This document shows positions 1-11,710 of a DNA stretch of 64,000 bases, in pieces. The DNA comes from Lingula anatina. Lineage: Eukaryota > Brachiopoda > Lingulata > Lingulida > Lingulidae. How positions within the stretch are numbered: the first letter of the stretch is position 1; each line of letters starts with the position of its first letter. Made by a program: the position numbers and the translations under genes. Below the pieces are notes generated by a model, which was not told where the DNA came from, did no database searches, and saw only the letters and a list, made by a program, of their open reading frames with translations. The stretch spans positions 159,020 through 223,019 of the forward strand of contig NW_019775325.1 of assembly GCF_001039355.2 (NCBI RefSeq), in the 5' to 3' direction.

Positions 1-171
1 GATGTTCCCTATTCTGTAGCTCGTCGATTCTATCCTGATATTATGTGTACACTGCTGATTAAGGCATTGTCGTGTTTATGATGTATGAAATCGTGTTATG
101 TCTTAAAATGTGTTTATTATCTGTCAACACTTAAGGATGCCTCCCCCACTCACACACACACGCACTCACAC

Positions 172-195
172 ATATGAATCCTGCATATAATGGCT
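172..195 (+). repeat. 24-base direct repeat, copy 1 (copy 2 at 2003-2026)
   Basis: A 24-base string containing ATGAATCCTGCATATAATGG is found exactly at 172-195 and again at 2003-2026. The flanks do not match. It may be a fragment of a dispersed repeat; nothing shows a function. Confidence 0.7.
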
Positions 196-2414
196 CACGC
201 ACAGACACACTCATCCCCCCCCACACACACATTTTAGCTTACCCAGCGCCCAAACCTCGATCAGATGCAAAATAAAACATTGATATAATTATATAAAAGA
301 ATCTAGAATATATCTAAGTTAGATTGTTACAAAGCTATACCCCCCCCCCCCCCCGATAGCATTTGAACAATATTGTAATCTAATATTTCACAATGCAAAA
401 ATGTCGATACCGTATGCACACAAAATTACAATTAAAACACACACAAAAAATGGTGATTGCCTTCAGCTAAATACGCATTTCAGCAAAAGACGGTTACTGG
501 TAATATATACCTTTCATATAAGTATTATGTGGGCAATTAAAATGAGTTTTATTCGTAGCTGTCATGCATAAAAGGGCTTCAACTGCTGAATATTTCCAGT
601 AAAACATACTTAGGAATTTAGGACAGAACTTCGGGTTCCGTGGCAGCGTACAGACGTGAAAATAAGTACGGTGACATTTTTCCCCCAAAATGACAATAAA
701 ATCCTCTGGGAGATTAATACGACCGATCAACGGGATGTAATTGGTGATATTATGGTGATTTTACGGTCAAAACCACTATAACTACACATGTTGACTTCAT
801 AATCATAGTGAATTATGCTGCAGTCTGCCTTTCATTGCTATTCTGACTATTAATCTCTCTGAATCAAGATGATCGGGATCTCATTTGGAGCGGAAATAAT
901 GTGCAGAGAGAGAGAGAGAGCGTTTTAACAGAAAATTGGTGCTCATCTTGGATAGAAAACACCCCTGCTGCTATCAAGCGCTTATAATTAGATACTATCT
1001 TTGACTTTCTCAAACTGCACATAGAGCCAGGCAATACGGAATGAGGGCGAAGTACCTCATATTGTTTTACCGAAGGATCGCAGTTCTGCTCATTTTGCCA
1101 ATAATAATAATAATAATCGTTCTAGATAATCACATGCAAATAGTACGCGCTGCATGGCTGATTTTAACCCACTCTTACTAGTACCTGAAAATTACGGTCC
1201 GAATCCTGTTTGAAACGAAAATTACATAGGTCTATATCCAGCACGTCACGCAACTACGCATTGCCGAGCATCATACAATGTAGCAGCAGCTTAGCTGCTA
1301 ATCTGTTTTTAATACATATTTTATACACTTACGGATCAAATGAAACAATGAAGTTTTTTTTCCTTTTTTTATTATCTAAGAGGAGGAGGACAAAAACATA
1401 TCTGGCGTGTATGTTGTAACCCAACCAAATATTGCATTTATAAATTGAACATACATGCGTTACACATACACGAATGCATGCATGTTAAGATCCAGAGAGA
1501 GAGAGAGAGTTAAGATTGACGGCTTGGCTAAAGCTTTCCCAGTACTGATTTTTCGCATTAACCCAGCTGGATCAAAAAGTTCGGAATTTCTTAAAACGCT
1601 TGAATAGTAAAAGCATTTTATTCTCCAAAGGTATACAGATCCTATTAGCTTCGACAAATCCGTCACTTTTTAAGCTGTGTAAAGTAAATTCGTATTCTCC
1701 TATGATTATAGTTCTAACTATAGGGCATCGAAACATCTCGCTCGTTCTCTCCTCTTTTTTTTTTTCGTTTTTGGTCCAAGACAGAGTCTGAAATTTAAAG
1801 AGAAGGGGGTACATTGTTGAGGTACATTGTGATAAAAATATTCGAATTACAATAAAAGGCAAGTAAAGCTGTGCCAATTGTAATTGTTCATGTGGGCACC
1901 CCATATTGACTAGTTGTTGTCGAGAGGTCACTTTCCAGGGACGCTATAGTCCTATTAATGTGATATTATCTACCCTCCAGGCAGGTGGTAATTTTTGCAA
2001 ATATATGAATCCTGCATATAATGGCTGTGAAATTTATTGCAATTTCATGCATGTTATCATGTATAAGCACCCTATATAGTTGAATATGAAATAGTAGTTG
2101 AATATCACAGGGTCATAACCATTTACCATTCACATGGATTTTTCGTGTCTTGTGTAGGGTCTGTCTACCTTAGGTTTGCGTTGAAATTTCATGTAAACAA
2201 TTGAAGTCTATGTCACGTGATGGTATATTCAACTGGAAAATAAAAGTTTGTTAACCTACAACTATCTGGTATCATCAAAAAGACATATCTTGGTCTATCG
2301 TGTCGATTTACATATCAGCCTGGGGCATCCCAAACAACTGAGAATGCATATTGTTTTAATGACTCTTACACGACCGCACTGAGTGTAGGTTCCACAAGAG
2401 TTGTCTTTTAGAAT

Positions 2415-2415
2415 N
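2415..2415. other. Single N (assembly join or unresolved base)
   Basis: One of five isolated N characters in the window (2415, 6612, 14667, 34313, 61502). Unlike 6612, 34313 and 61502, I see no duplicated flank here. It may be a short gap of unknown size. Confidence 0.8.
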
Positions 2416-3012
2416 TCATGTTTTTGAAATGAGTGTTTCTTTTAATTAGTTTAGATAGAGGAATGCTATAGATTAAGATGATTTTTCTGTGAAGAGTCAC
2501 ACATGTTTTTTGCTAGATTTATTTTCAGTCAGCAATTAAGTATTGCCAATATATCATATAATCCTTGACAGGTATTCTGTCATAAAAATAAATTAGGTAA
2601 CAGGTTTTAGCTAATTTTTTTAATGCACAAAGTTTGTTTTGCTACATTTGTGTGGGATAAATCACATTTTGAGTAGCTTTTACATAAATACTTTTCAGTG
2701 GAGGCAAATATTTAGCATATTTACATTTTATTTATTTATTTATTTTTTTTTTATTATTATTATTTTTTTTTTGGGGGGGGGGGGGGGGGTCAGCGTTGCA
2801 TCCGCGGACCCCCCCTTCAAATGATCCTGGATCCGCCTCTGCGTACTGCACCGTGTATTAAAGAGAACATCTCGTGCTCATGTCATATACAGCGAAGTGA
2901 CGCAGAGTTGAATCTGTCTGTAGTATATTTATTGATTTCCATGTAACCTGGGTACACATGCATTGTTAATTGTTTGATATGCATTTCAGCCCTCCCACGC
3001 CCCCCCCCAATA

Positions 3013-3055
3013 ACACACACAGACACACACACACACACACACGAACACAGATCTA

Positions 3056-3087
<32 letters not shown>
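3013..3087. repeat. CA microsatellite
   Basis: Two (CA)n tracts separated by a short unique spacer with AGATCTAGA. The matching locus in the second block (about 6673-6762) has different repeat lengths, which is typical allelic variation. Confidence 0.9.
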
Positions 3088-3090
<3 letters not shown>

Positions 3091-3532
3091 CTCTACATAT
3101 GTTTGTGTCCTTATTCTCACCTTACTAACGTTCGCCGACCGTGACAGTATTTCATTAAGTATTCTAATGGAAGTGATTTAGATGAATTAGGGCCATACGT
3201 CTTTGTTCGTTATTCCCGTTGTTAAAACTACATTATCATTTCTTCTGTCAATGTGACAGGCAAAAATTATATCAGCGGGTAACGTGATATAACGAACTGC
3301 ATCTCTCATTTCATTATCCGTATTTTAGCGTCTTCATATGAAGGCTCACCGCTTTCGAAATTGTAATTTTTAAACTTCAAATTTTTATTTGATTTTGAAT
3401 TAAACAAAATTGTCATCACGGGTCTTAGTTTTGTCAGGGCCAGGACATTGGGGATGGGTACAGCGGCCTCTCATATATCCATTTATGATTATTTATAGCA
3501 TCAGTAACATGTATGTTATATATTTTTTTCAG

Positions 3533-3887
3533 GCATGACGTTCTTCCCATAACAATGGGGGCACACCCGGACGATTATAAAAGGGTAGCGCCCCCTCACT
3601 CCTACATCAACGTGGACGACTTCGAATCGCCCAAAGCTTTGGCCGAATATTTACACGAGCTAGACAAGAACGATGATCTTTATAATGAATATTTCCGATG
3701 GAAAGGCACGATGAGGACGATCAACACGTATTTCTGGTGTAGACTGTGTGCCATGGTCCACGAGGCGGAGAACCACCACACGTGGTATGAAAACGTGGAC
3801 GACTGGTGGCGGGGACAGGGCGTGTGTTCTACCGGGAGATGGAAAGATGGCAGCTCGTATCTTTCTAATAGTCAGAAAGGGTCTTGA
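3533..3887 (+). CDS. Alpha-1,3-fucosyltransferase (FucTA-like, GT10), C-terminal exon, copy 1
   Basis: Last coding exon of a Golgi type II membrane fucosyltransferase that transfers fucose from GDP-fucose, probably to the N-glycan core as in insect FucTA. The exon begins after a TTTTTTTCAG acceptor and encodes about 118 residues up to TGA at 3885-3887. Visible family signatures in order are DVLPITMGAHPDDYKRVAPP, YINVDDFESPKALAEYL, YFRWKGT, YFWCRLCAM and the C-terminal WYENVDDWWRGQGVC cysteine motif shared with FucTA proteins. The transmembrane segment and most of the catalytic domain are missing because their exons are not in the window. Core versus Lewis-type specificity cannot be decided from this exon alone, but the long cysteine-containing tail favours the FucTA/FucTC group. 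The copy at 7258-7612 appears to encode the same protein. Confidence 0.88.
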
Positions 3888-4814
3888 GGGTGTATTTTTC
3901 TACACTGCTTGTTTGGTTAATATTATATCATATATTGGGGGGAAATCCGTCACTGCCTGTGACTTTCAGTTTCTACTAAGGTGGCAAACCCGGTCTGGAT
4001 ATTTGATGCTTATTGCAGCAGCGGACCTTGTCATATTCAGCGGGTACATGGTCGGTTACAATATGGTCTGCTGACATAATATAGATCGGTAGATCGAATC
4101 CGATTCAGAGGGATCACAGTATTGTACTATTTTTAAGGTAACCATGGCCATTGCTTCGCATTGGCAGGTAGTTTTATTCATTCTATTTATTTATTTTACT
4201 TTATCAGGTATTTGAATTAAGTTGTGGTCTTGTTTTTAGGATCTGTATGCATTAAGAGGGTGACCAGATGAAAACTTCAGAACAAAATTGATCAGATTTA
4301 CCAATTATTATGGCGGGGTCATAAAGTAGAGGAGTTGTATTTCCCTCTCCTCTTTGTCCATATTTTCATATTTCAACTCAGTATTTAAAATGCTCACTTC
4401 CCGTTTCTCTTTGAGTGTACATTATTATGTTGATTTTAGATTAGTTCTCTCAAGGAGATCATTCCAAATATACGTCAAACCACAATATGTCATGATTCCA
4501 TATACGTTTCCAAGCGATAACAGCCATTATCTCTATATATTGCTTAATATTATCGGAGTCAATCTGTCAAACGGATTATCTCACAGGTATGTCTTTGAAT
4601 AATTAAATGTGATTACCTTTACATTCCGAATGTGTTTATTAACATTTGCCTTTACTGATTAGCCGACACGCAATGTGTCGTGAGAGGCGAAGGTCATTTA
4701 TTCTCTTCATAGAAAGTGGGTACTTGAAGAAGCAGTATCCTTATATGTTTTACGACGGTGTGACAGGAATGGTAGGACTGGGAATTGAAGTCAGTGGTCT
4801 TTCATGATTAATTA

Positions 4815-5022
4815 AGGCCGTGGTCCTTTATGATTACAACAAGGCCGTGGTCCTTAATGATTACAACAAGGCCGTGGTCCTTTATGATTAATACAAGGCC
4901 GTGGTCCTTTATGATTAATACAAGGCCGTGGTCCTTCATGATTAATACAAGGTCGTGGTCCTTTATGATTACAACAAGGCCGTGGTCCTTTATGATTACA
5001 ACAAGGTCGTGGTCCTTCATGA
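4815..5022. repeat. 27-bp minisatellite, copy 1
   Basis: About eight units of a 27-base repeat with core GGCCGTGGTCCTTTATGATT, followed by AATACAA or ACAACAA. Because 27 is a multiple of three, open frames run through it on both strands (about 70-77 codons of repetitive peptide). These are artefacts of repeat length, not genes. Confidence 0.9.
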
Positions 5023-5023
5023 C

Positions 5024-5103
5024 TAAGGGACCATTCAGAATAGGTGATCCGAGTACTAACTGATTAGTTAGTACTCAGATCATCTATTTTGAATGGCCCC
5101 TAA
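5024..5103. mobile_element. Palindromic mini-MITE, about 80 bp, copy 1
   Basis: Almost the whole 80 bases is an inverted repeat: it opens with GGACCATTCAGAATAGGTGA and closes with the complement (ATCTATTTTGAATGGCCCC), with GAGTACTAACTGATTAGTTA at the centre. The same ends occur on longer elements at 38068-38248 and 42848-43042, so this looks like an internally deleted member of one MITE family. Confidence 0.75.
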
Positions 5104-5573
5104 TACAGGTTAGACATAGTATATGAGACGACTGTCATCGAAAGAGTAGTTGGGAGAAGGACTGCCACTCTTGTCACAACGTTGTTTAAATTTTTGAACG
5201 TAGAAATATTACGTATGGTACACTGTGTTTTAGTTAATATTCTCTAGAAACCAAATTAATTCGATCAAAGGGATAAATTAATAGCTGGATGCTGCTTAGC
5301 TTTGCTTGCACTAGTATAGTGGTAGATATACTTTAGGGGCTCTGCATAATACTTGCCAAATGGGTGAATATAGTCTCTATACTCATACGTACCACTTTGT
5401 ATTTTGCATTGTTAAAATCCTGTTGGGTGTTACGATGAATTTTCAAAGAAAACCAATACTTCTTAATAAAGATTATAGTTTATTATAAAACTCTTATGTA
5501 GTTGAACATTCGAATGCCTTAAAAACTCTGATGGTGCCCATCATAATTTATTGACACTAACCCCCCCCATATG

Positions 5574-5686
5574 TTATAATAATAATAATAATAATATTAA
5601 TAATAATAATAATAATAATTATTATTATTATTTATTTATTTATTTATTTATTTTTATTTTATTTTTTTTTTTTGGGGGGGGGGGGC
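5574..5686. repeat. AAT/TTA/T/G low-complexity tract
   Basis: A run of AAT units passes into ATT and ATTT units, then poly-T and about 13 G. The equivalent place in the second block (about 9345-9412) is much shorter. Similar T-to-G tracts occur at about 2730-2790. Probably unstable simple sequence. Confidence 0.85.
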
Positions 5687-5959
5687 AGTTACCCTCGTGC
5701 AGTTACCCTCGAGGTATCGATTGGAAGTCTTTATAATATGCCCAGGTTAAATCCTGGATGATTTGTTGAAAGGCTGATATGGTTCTGGATTTGACGAATT
5801 CATTTGATTACATCCGCAGTCTCAAGACACGAGTGCGTCACTGCAGCATCTCTTTTATTTTTCTCTTCTTATCTTTAAAGTTAAAATTGCATGCAACTAT
5901 TGAAATTAACGAAGTGGGTTGTCTCTCTTAAACCTGGGCCCGTTCGTCTAAAGATGTAG

Positions 5960-6160
5960 CCGGTTTTACAGGAATGGTAGTTCTAGGAATGGAAGTCCGG
6001 TGTAACAGGAATGAAGGTCCGCTGGAAACCGTAGTCCGCTTCCCATTACTTTGTACAGGTGACATATACTAACCCCAATACTCCAACTAACCTTAACCTG
6101 TACTTATCATGTGGGAACCCCGGACTTCCATTCCTAGGACTTCCATTCTGTCTCACCGGG
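5960..6160. mobile_element. Inverted-repeat element (MITE-like), copy 1
   Basis: The left end has CCGGTTTTACAGGAATGGTA and GGAATGGAAGTCCGG; the right end has CGGACTTCCATTCC and the complementary CCATTCTGTCTCACCGG. The arms pair with interruptions around a centre of about 100 bases. No coding capacity. A half-copy of the left end (GACAGGAATGGTAGGACTGG) lies just before the minisatellite at about 4763. Confidence 0.6.
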
Positions 6161-6611
6161 TCAAAGTTTTTTTAATCGTCAATTTGACACCTCTCTATTT
6201 TTTTATGAGATAGCAATCGGTATGGGGCGTAACTGTGTCCCTGAACAAGATTTTATCACGAACATTGGCAGAGTTGATCACGAGTGTATGGGCTACAATC
6301 CCGCGCCTTCATTTTGTTTTAAATATTTTTGCTACGGAATTATAAGTCCCTAATTACAGATTTTAATTAAACAAAGGCATTATTTTGCTTTATCAACGAT
6401 AAAATCTTAACTAAGCCTTCTAAGAAAAATCGCTGGCAGGGTTTTGGAGTACTAAATGGTGTCATTAAATCGGCGTTAAAACGGTGATCGTGGGTGCTCA
6501 GATAATGGAGAAATTTGAGAAACCGATTTTTCATTTTTTTTTACCCCAAAATCGCAAAATTTTATGACGTCACCCGTAAAATGACGTGTGTAATTGTTGA
6601 TTAATTTAGCC

Positions 6612-6612
6612 N
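6612..6612. other. Single N at the junction of two duplicated blocks
   Basis: The N separates the end of the first FucT block from the start of the second. The sequence just left of it (GATTAATTTAGCC) recurs at 10318-10330 and the sequence just right of it recurs at 2956. Confidence 0.95.
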
Positions 6613-6681
6613 ACATGCATTGTTAATTGTTTGATATGCATTTCAGCCCTCCCCCCCCCCCCCCCCCCCCAATAACACACA

Positions 6682-6716
<35 letters not shown>

Positions 6717-6728
6717 ACACAGATCTAG

Positions 6729-6766
<38 letters not shown>

Positions 6767-7187
6767 CTCTACATATGTTTGTGTCCTTATTCTCACCTTA
6801 CTAACGTTCGCCGACCGTGACAGTATTTCATTAAGTATTCTAATGGAAGTGATTTAGATGAATTAGGGCCATACGTCTTTGTTCGTTATTCCCGTTGTTA
6901 AAACTACATCATCATTTATTCTGTCAATGTGACAGGCAAAAATTATATCAGTGGGTAACTTAATATAACGAACTGCATCTCTTATTTCATTAACCGTATT
7001 TTAGCGTCTTCATATGAAGACTTACCGCTTTCGAAATTGTGTAATTTTTAAACTTTAAATTTTTATTTGATTTTGAATTTAACAAAATTGTCATCACGGG
7101 TCTTAGTTTTGTCAGGGCCAGGACATTGGGGATGGGGACAGCGGCCTCTCGTATTTCCATTTATGATTATTTATAGCATCACTATAA

Positions 7188-7248
7188 TAATATAATATAA
7201 TATAATATAATATAATATAATATAATATAATATAATATAATATAATAT
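7188..7248. repeat. Pentanucleotide microsatellite (TATAA)n at a splice acceptor
   Basis: About twelve TATAA units end a few bases before the TTTTTTCAG acceptor of the FucT exon. The other copy has no such array at this place (it reads GTAACATGTATGTTATATAT). It therefore differs between the two copies exactly where a branch site and polypyrimidine tract would lie. Confidence 0.9.
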
Positions 7249-7257
7249 TTTTTTCAG

Positions 7258-7612
7258 GCATGACGTTCTTCCCATAACAATGGGGGCACATCCAGACGAT
7301 TATAAAAGGGTAGCGCCCCCTCACTCCTATATCAACGTGGACGACTTCGAATCGCCCAAAGCTTTGGCCGAATATTTACACGAGCTAGACAAGAACGATG
7401 ATCTTTATAATGAATATTTCCGATGGAAAGGAACGATGAGGACGATCAACACGTATTTCTGGTGTAGACTGTGTGCCATGGTCCACGAGGCGGAGAACCA
7501 CCACACGTGGTATGAAAACGTGGACGACTGGTGGCGGGGACAGGGCGTGTGTTCTACCGGGAGATGGAAAGATGGCAGCTCGTATCTTTCGAATAGTCAG
7601 AAAGGGTCTTGA
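7258..7612 (+). CDS. Alpha-1,3-fucosyltransferase (FucTA-like, GT10), C-terminal exon, copy 2
   Basis: Second copy of the exon at 3533-3887, with identical exon limits and the same predicted protein: VNVDDF-type donor-binding stretch (YINVDDFESPKALAEYL), YFRWKGT, YFWCRLCAM and WWRGQGVC. The differences I see in the coding part are synonymous (for example CAC CCG to CAC ATC CAG-side third positions, GGC to GGA before the ACG codon, TCT to TCG near the end). A functional paralogue pair would normally show some amino-acid change and would need its own upstream exons, which are absent between 3888 and 7257. I therefore read it as the other allele of the same exon. Confidence 0.85.
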
Positions 7613-8522
7613 GGGTGTATTTTTCTACACTGCTTGTTTGGTTAATATTATATCATATATTGGGGGAAAATCCGTCACTGCCCCTGTGACTTTCAGTTTC
7701 GACTAAGGTGGCAAACCCGGTCTGGATATTTGATGCTTATTGCAGCAGCGGACCTTGCCATATTCAGCGGGTGCGTGGTCGGTTACAATATGGTCTGCTG
7801 ACATAATATAGATCGGTAGATCGAATCCGATTCAGAGGGATCACAGTATTGTACTATTTTTAAGGTAACCATGGCCATTGCTTCGCATTGGCAGGTAGTT
7901 TTATTCATTCTATTTATTTATTTTACTTTATCAGGTATTCGAATTAAGTTGTGGTCTTGTTTTTAGGATCTATGTATGCATTAAGAGGGTGACCAGGTGA
8001 AAACTTTAGAACAAAATTGATCAGATTTACCAATTATTATGGCGGGGTCATACAGTAGAGGAGTTGTATTTCCCTCTCCTCTTTGTCCATATTTTCGTAT
8101 TTCAACTCAGTATTTAAAATGCTCACTTCCCGTTTCTCTTTGAGTGTACATTATTATGTTGATTTTAGATTAGTTCTCTCAAGGAGATCATTCCGAATAT
8201 ACGTCAAACCACAATATGTCATGATTCCATATACGTTTCCAAGCGATAACAGCCATTATCTCTATATATATTGCTTAATATTACCGGAGTCAATCTGTCA
8301 AACGGATTATCTCACAGGTATGTCTTTGAATAATTAAATGTGATTACCTTTACATTCCGAATGTGTTTATTAACATTTGCCTTTACTGATTAGCCGACAC
8401 GCAATGTGTCGTGAGAGGCGAAGGCCATTTATTCTCTTCACAGAAAAGTGTGTACTTGAAGAAGTAGTATCCTTATGTTTTACGACGGTGTGACAGGAAT
8501 GGTAGGACTGGGAATTGAAGTC

Positions 8523-8776
8523 CGTGGTCCTTCATGATTTAATAAGGCCGTGGTCCTTAATGATTAATACAAGGTCGTGGTCCTTCATGATTTAATAAGG
8601 CCGTGGTCCTTCATGATTTATACAAGGTCGTGGTCCTTCATGATTTAATAAGGCCGTGGTCCTTAATGATTAATACAGGGTCGTGGTCCTTCATGATTTA
8701 ATAAGGCCGTGGTCCTTCATGATTTATACAAGGTCGTGGTCCTTCATGATTTAATAAGGCCGTGGTCCTTCATGAT
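8523..8776. repeat. 26/27-bp minisatellite, copy 2
   Basis: The same GTGGTCCTTCATGATT minisatellite as at 4815-5022, but with alternating unit types ending in TTAATAA or TTTATACAA and about one or two more units. The change in unit order shows rapid internal turnover between the two copies. Confidence 0.9.
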
Positions 8777-8856
8777 TAAGGGGCCATTCAGAATAGGTGA
8801 TCCGAGTACTAACTGATTATTTAGTACTCGGATCATCTATTTTGAATGGCCCCTAA
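8777..8856. mobile_element. Palindromic mini-MITE, copy 2
   Basis: Second copy of the element at 5024-5103. Its left end reads GGGGCCATTCAGAATAGG, a better complement of the right end (GAATGGCCCC) than in the first copy. Confidence 0.75.
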
Positions 8857-9346
8857 TACAGGTTAGACATAGTCGAAAGTAACGGGGTTGGTATATGGAA
8901 TGACTATCATTGAAAAGTAGCTGGGAGAAGGACTGCCACTCCTGTCACAACGTTGTTTAAATTTTTGAACGTAGAAATATTACGTATGGTACACTGTGTT
9001 TTAGTTAATATTCTCTAGAAACCAAATTAATTCGATCAAAGGGATAAATTAATAGCTGGATGCTGCTTAGCTTTGCTTGCACTAGTATAATGGTAGATAT
9101 ACTTTAGGGGCTCTGCATAATACTTGCCAAATGGGTGAATATAGTCTCTATTCTCATACGTACCACTTTGTATTTTGCATTGTTAAAATCCTGTTGGGTG
9201 TTATGATGAATTTTCAAAGAAAACCAATACTTCTTAATAAAGATTATAGTTTATTACAAAACTCTTATGTAGTTGAACATTCGAATGCCTTAAAAACTCT
9301 GATGGTGCCCATCATAATTTATCGACATTAATCCCCTCCGTATGTT

Positions 9347-9386
<40 letters not shown>

Positions 9387-9678
9387 TTTTTTTTTTTGGG
9401 GGGGGGGGGGCGGCAGTTACCCTCGTGCGGAGGTATCGATTGGAAGTCTTTATAATATGCCCAGGTTAAATCCTGGATGATTTGTTGAAAGGCTGATATG
9501 ATTCTGGATTTGACGAATTCATTTGATTACATCCGCAGTCTCAAGACACGACTGCGTCACTGCAGCATCTCTTTTATTTTTCTCTTTTTATCTTTAAAGT
9601 TGAAATTGCATGCGACTATTGAAATTAACGAAGTGGGTTGTCTCTCTTAAACCTAGGCCCGTTCGTCTAAAGATGTAG

Positions 9679-9880
9679 CCGGTTTTACAGGAATGGTAGT
9701 TCTAGGAATGGAAGTCCGGTGTAACAGGAATGAAAGTCCGCTGGAAACCGTAGTCCGCTTCCCAGTACTTTGTACAGGTGACATATACTAACCCCAATAC
9801 TCCAACTAACCTTAACCTGTACTTATCATGTGGGAACCCCGGACTTCCATTCCTAGGACTTCCATTTTGTCTCACCGGGT
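9679..9880. mobile_element. Inverted-repeat element (MITE-like), copy 2
   Basis: Second copy of the element at 5960-6160, nearly identical, with the same inverted GGAATGGAAGTCCGG / CGGACTTCCATTCC pair. Confidence 0.6.
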
Positions 9881-11684
9881 CAAAGTTTTTTTAATCGTCA
9901 ATTTGACACCTCTCTATTTTTTTATGAGATAGCAATCGGTATGGGGCGTAACTGTGTCCCTGAGCAAGATTTTATCACGAACATTGGCAGAGTTGATCAC
10001 GAGTGTATGGGCTACAATCCCGCGCCTTCATTTTGTTTTTAATATTTTTGCTACGGAATTATAAGTCCCTAATTACAGATTTTAATTAAACAAAGGCATT
10101 ATTTTGCTTTATCAACGATAAAATCTTAACTAAGCCTTCTAAGAAAAATCGCTGGCAGGGTTTTGGAGTACTAAATGGTGTCATTAAATCGGCGTTAAAA
10201 CGGTGATCGTGGGTGCTCAGGTAATGGAGAAATTTGAGAAACCGATTTTTCATTTTTTTTTACCCCAAAATCGCAAAATTTTATGACGTCACCCGTAAAA
10301 TGACGTGTGTAATTGTTGATTAATTTAGCCACTGAACACTGAAGATTTATTTATCTATTACACAAAAAAATGTAATAAGGCAGTAAATAAGGAGTTTTTG
10401 GCAAAGGGTGACACAAACCTTCGTACATGTACCTTTTTACGTTGCAACTTATGTGAGACATACAATATAACTTTGCGAAAGATATATACTTGAAAGTATA
10501 TAAAAGGGCTCTGAATGTTTAATCTGATGCAGGTAAACTACCATAAATCTTCCCCTAAAGTTCCGGCGCCAGAGTTAAGAAGAATTGCCGTTTGGTTTCA
10601 TCATTCGTCGATAAATGGCGACTGTGTAGACTCCCGTAACCAGCATGAATTTGAATATTTTCGTCATCCGCAGACGTCGCGGTATGACCACACAGCGTTT
10701 TATTTCATCTGGTTTTATTATTGTGAAAGTCATGATCAGGCAAATACTGTTGAATTTTCAGAAGCACGTTCAAATATCATTCAATAACATCTAAGCAGCA
10801 ATTGATTATTTTTTACTATTAGTCTAGGGATAACAGTTTATCGTTTTGGGATACAAGCATCAAACTTCGTAAAATAAATGTAGCATATGCCATGGGATTT
10901 TTTCCCTAAACGACCAACGCAGTTTTTTTTTGACAGAAAAAAATTTAAGGTTGCAATTAATGTACATGCCTAAAATTATTGATGTTTTAAAGAAAAAAAG
11001 ATTAATTGAGAAAAAAATGGAAAAAGCGCGCTATTGTTAGCCTTCCTGTAATACCCAAAGCCAATTTATCTCTTTTAGTCATGATCATTCATTCACAACA
11101 ACATCCAAATGTCTTTGATCATATTTTAAATGTTGGCGCTCCTCAGCAAAAGCCATTACCAATTTTCCCTGCGTGCGTTATCGCGAATTTGGACGTCTTT
11201 CTACAACTAAGGAACTTAAAATCTTATAAAATTGGTTTGTCTGAGTAACATTTTGGTTATTAATCTAACAGCTTTGCCGTAATATTATAAGCTCACCGCT
11301 ATGTAGCACTTCATGGACATGTATTTGGGAATAAATAACAGAAAAAATCGGTTACTGGTCTGTTATGTTGACGGCAGCATGCCATTTGCTCCAGGTTGTT
11401 TTCCCTCTACCATCACGAAAGTCCAGACTATAATTAAAACAAACCGTGCAAAACAGGAAAGCAAAGCCTAAATGCAACCAACTTCAAAATTAACAAAACA
11501 AATAAAACGCAATTTCATAGCGGAGAATATGATAACGCACCTGTTCAAACAAGAGGAGTACAAAATAATGAAGAAGCTGTAACATAATTACTAAAGATCC
11601 ATTATCATGTTAGTGGTAAATTTCTACTATGTAGGTAAGTCACTCAGTTGTATTTCACAGAAGCAGGTCTACTAATACAAAAAA

Positions 11685-11710
11685 TTGTAAAGAGAAGGTT
11701 CTCTTTACAA
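11685..11710. repeat. Perfect 12-bp hairpin
   Basis: TTGTAAAGAGAA, a GG spacer, then its exact reverse complement TTCTCTTTACAA. Isolated in intergenic DNA; function unknown. Confidence 0.85.

Larger units (their letters stand above)
1..2955. other. Gene-free flank with simple repeats
   Basis: No exon with recognisable homology was seen on either strand. The stretch holds CA-rich tracts (about 150-230), a poly-C run (about 342-354), short AG runs (905-920, 1495-1510), AAT repeats (about 1100-1117) and a T-rich to poly-G tract (about 2730-2790). Short open frames here look like chance frames. Upstream exons of the fucosyltransferase must lie before the window or be lost; none were found here. 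Confidence 0.6.
2956..6611 (+). repeat. Long direct duplication, copy 1 (FucT exon and flank)
   Basis: This 3.66 kb block is repeated almost base for base at 6613-10330. The first block ends exactly at the N at 6612 and the second starts on its other side with ACATGCATTGTTAATTG, the same string that opens the first block. Differences are SNPs, microsatellite length changes and a rearranged minisatellite, as expected between two alleles. Probably two haplotypes placed in series by the assembler rather than a biological tandem duplication. Confidence 0.85.
6613..10330 (+). repeat. Long direct duplication, copy 2 (FucT exon and flank)
   Basis: Second copy of the 2956-6611 block, about 3.72 kb, continuing at 10331 into sequence with no counterpart after the first block. 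It carries its own FucT exon, minisatellite, palindromic MITE and inverted-repeat element in the same order. It is the half that is contiguous with the rest of the scaffold. Confidence 0.85.

Noticed and set aside
3748-4074. 108-codon frame overlapping the FucT exon
   Set aside because: Shadow of the FucT coding sequence in another frame.
4808-5063. Open frames of 70-77 codons on both strands
   Set aside because: They are translations of the 27-base minisatellite and have repetitive peptide only.
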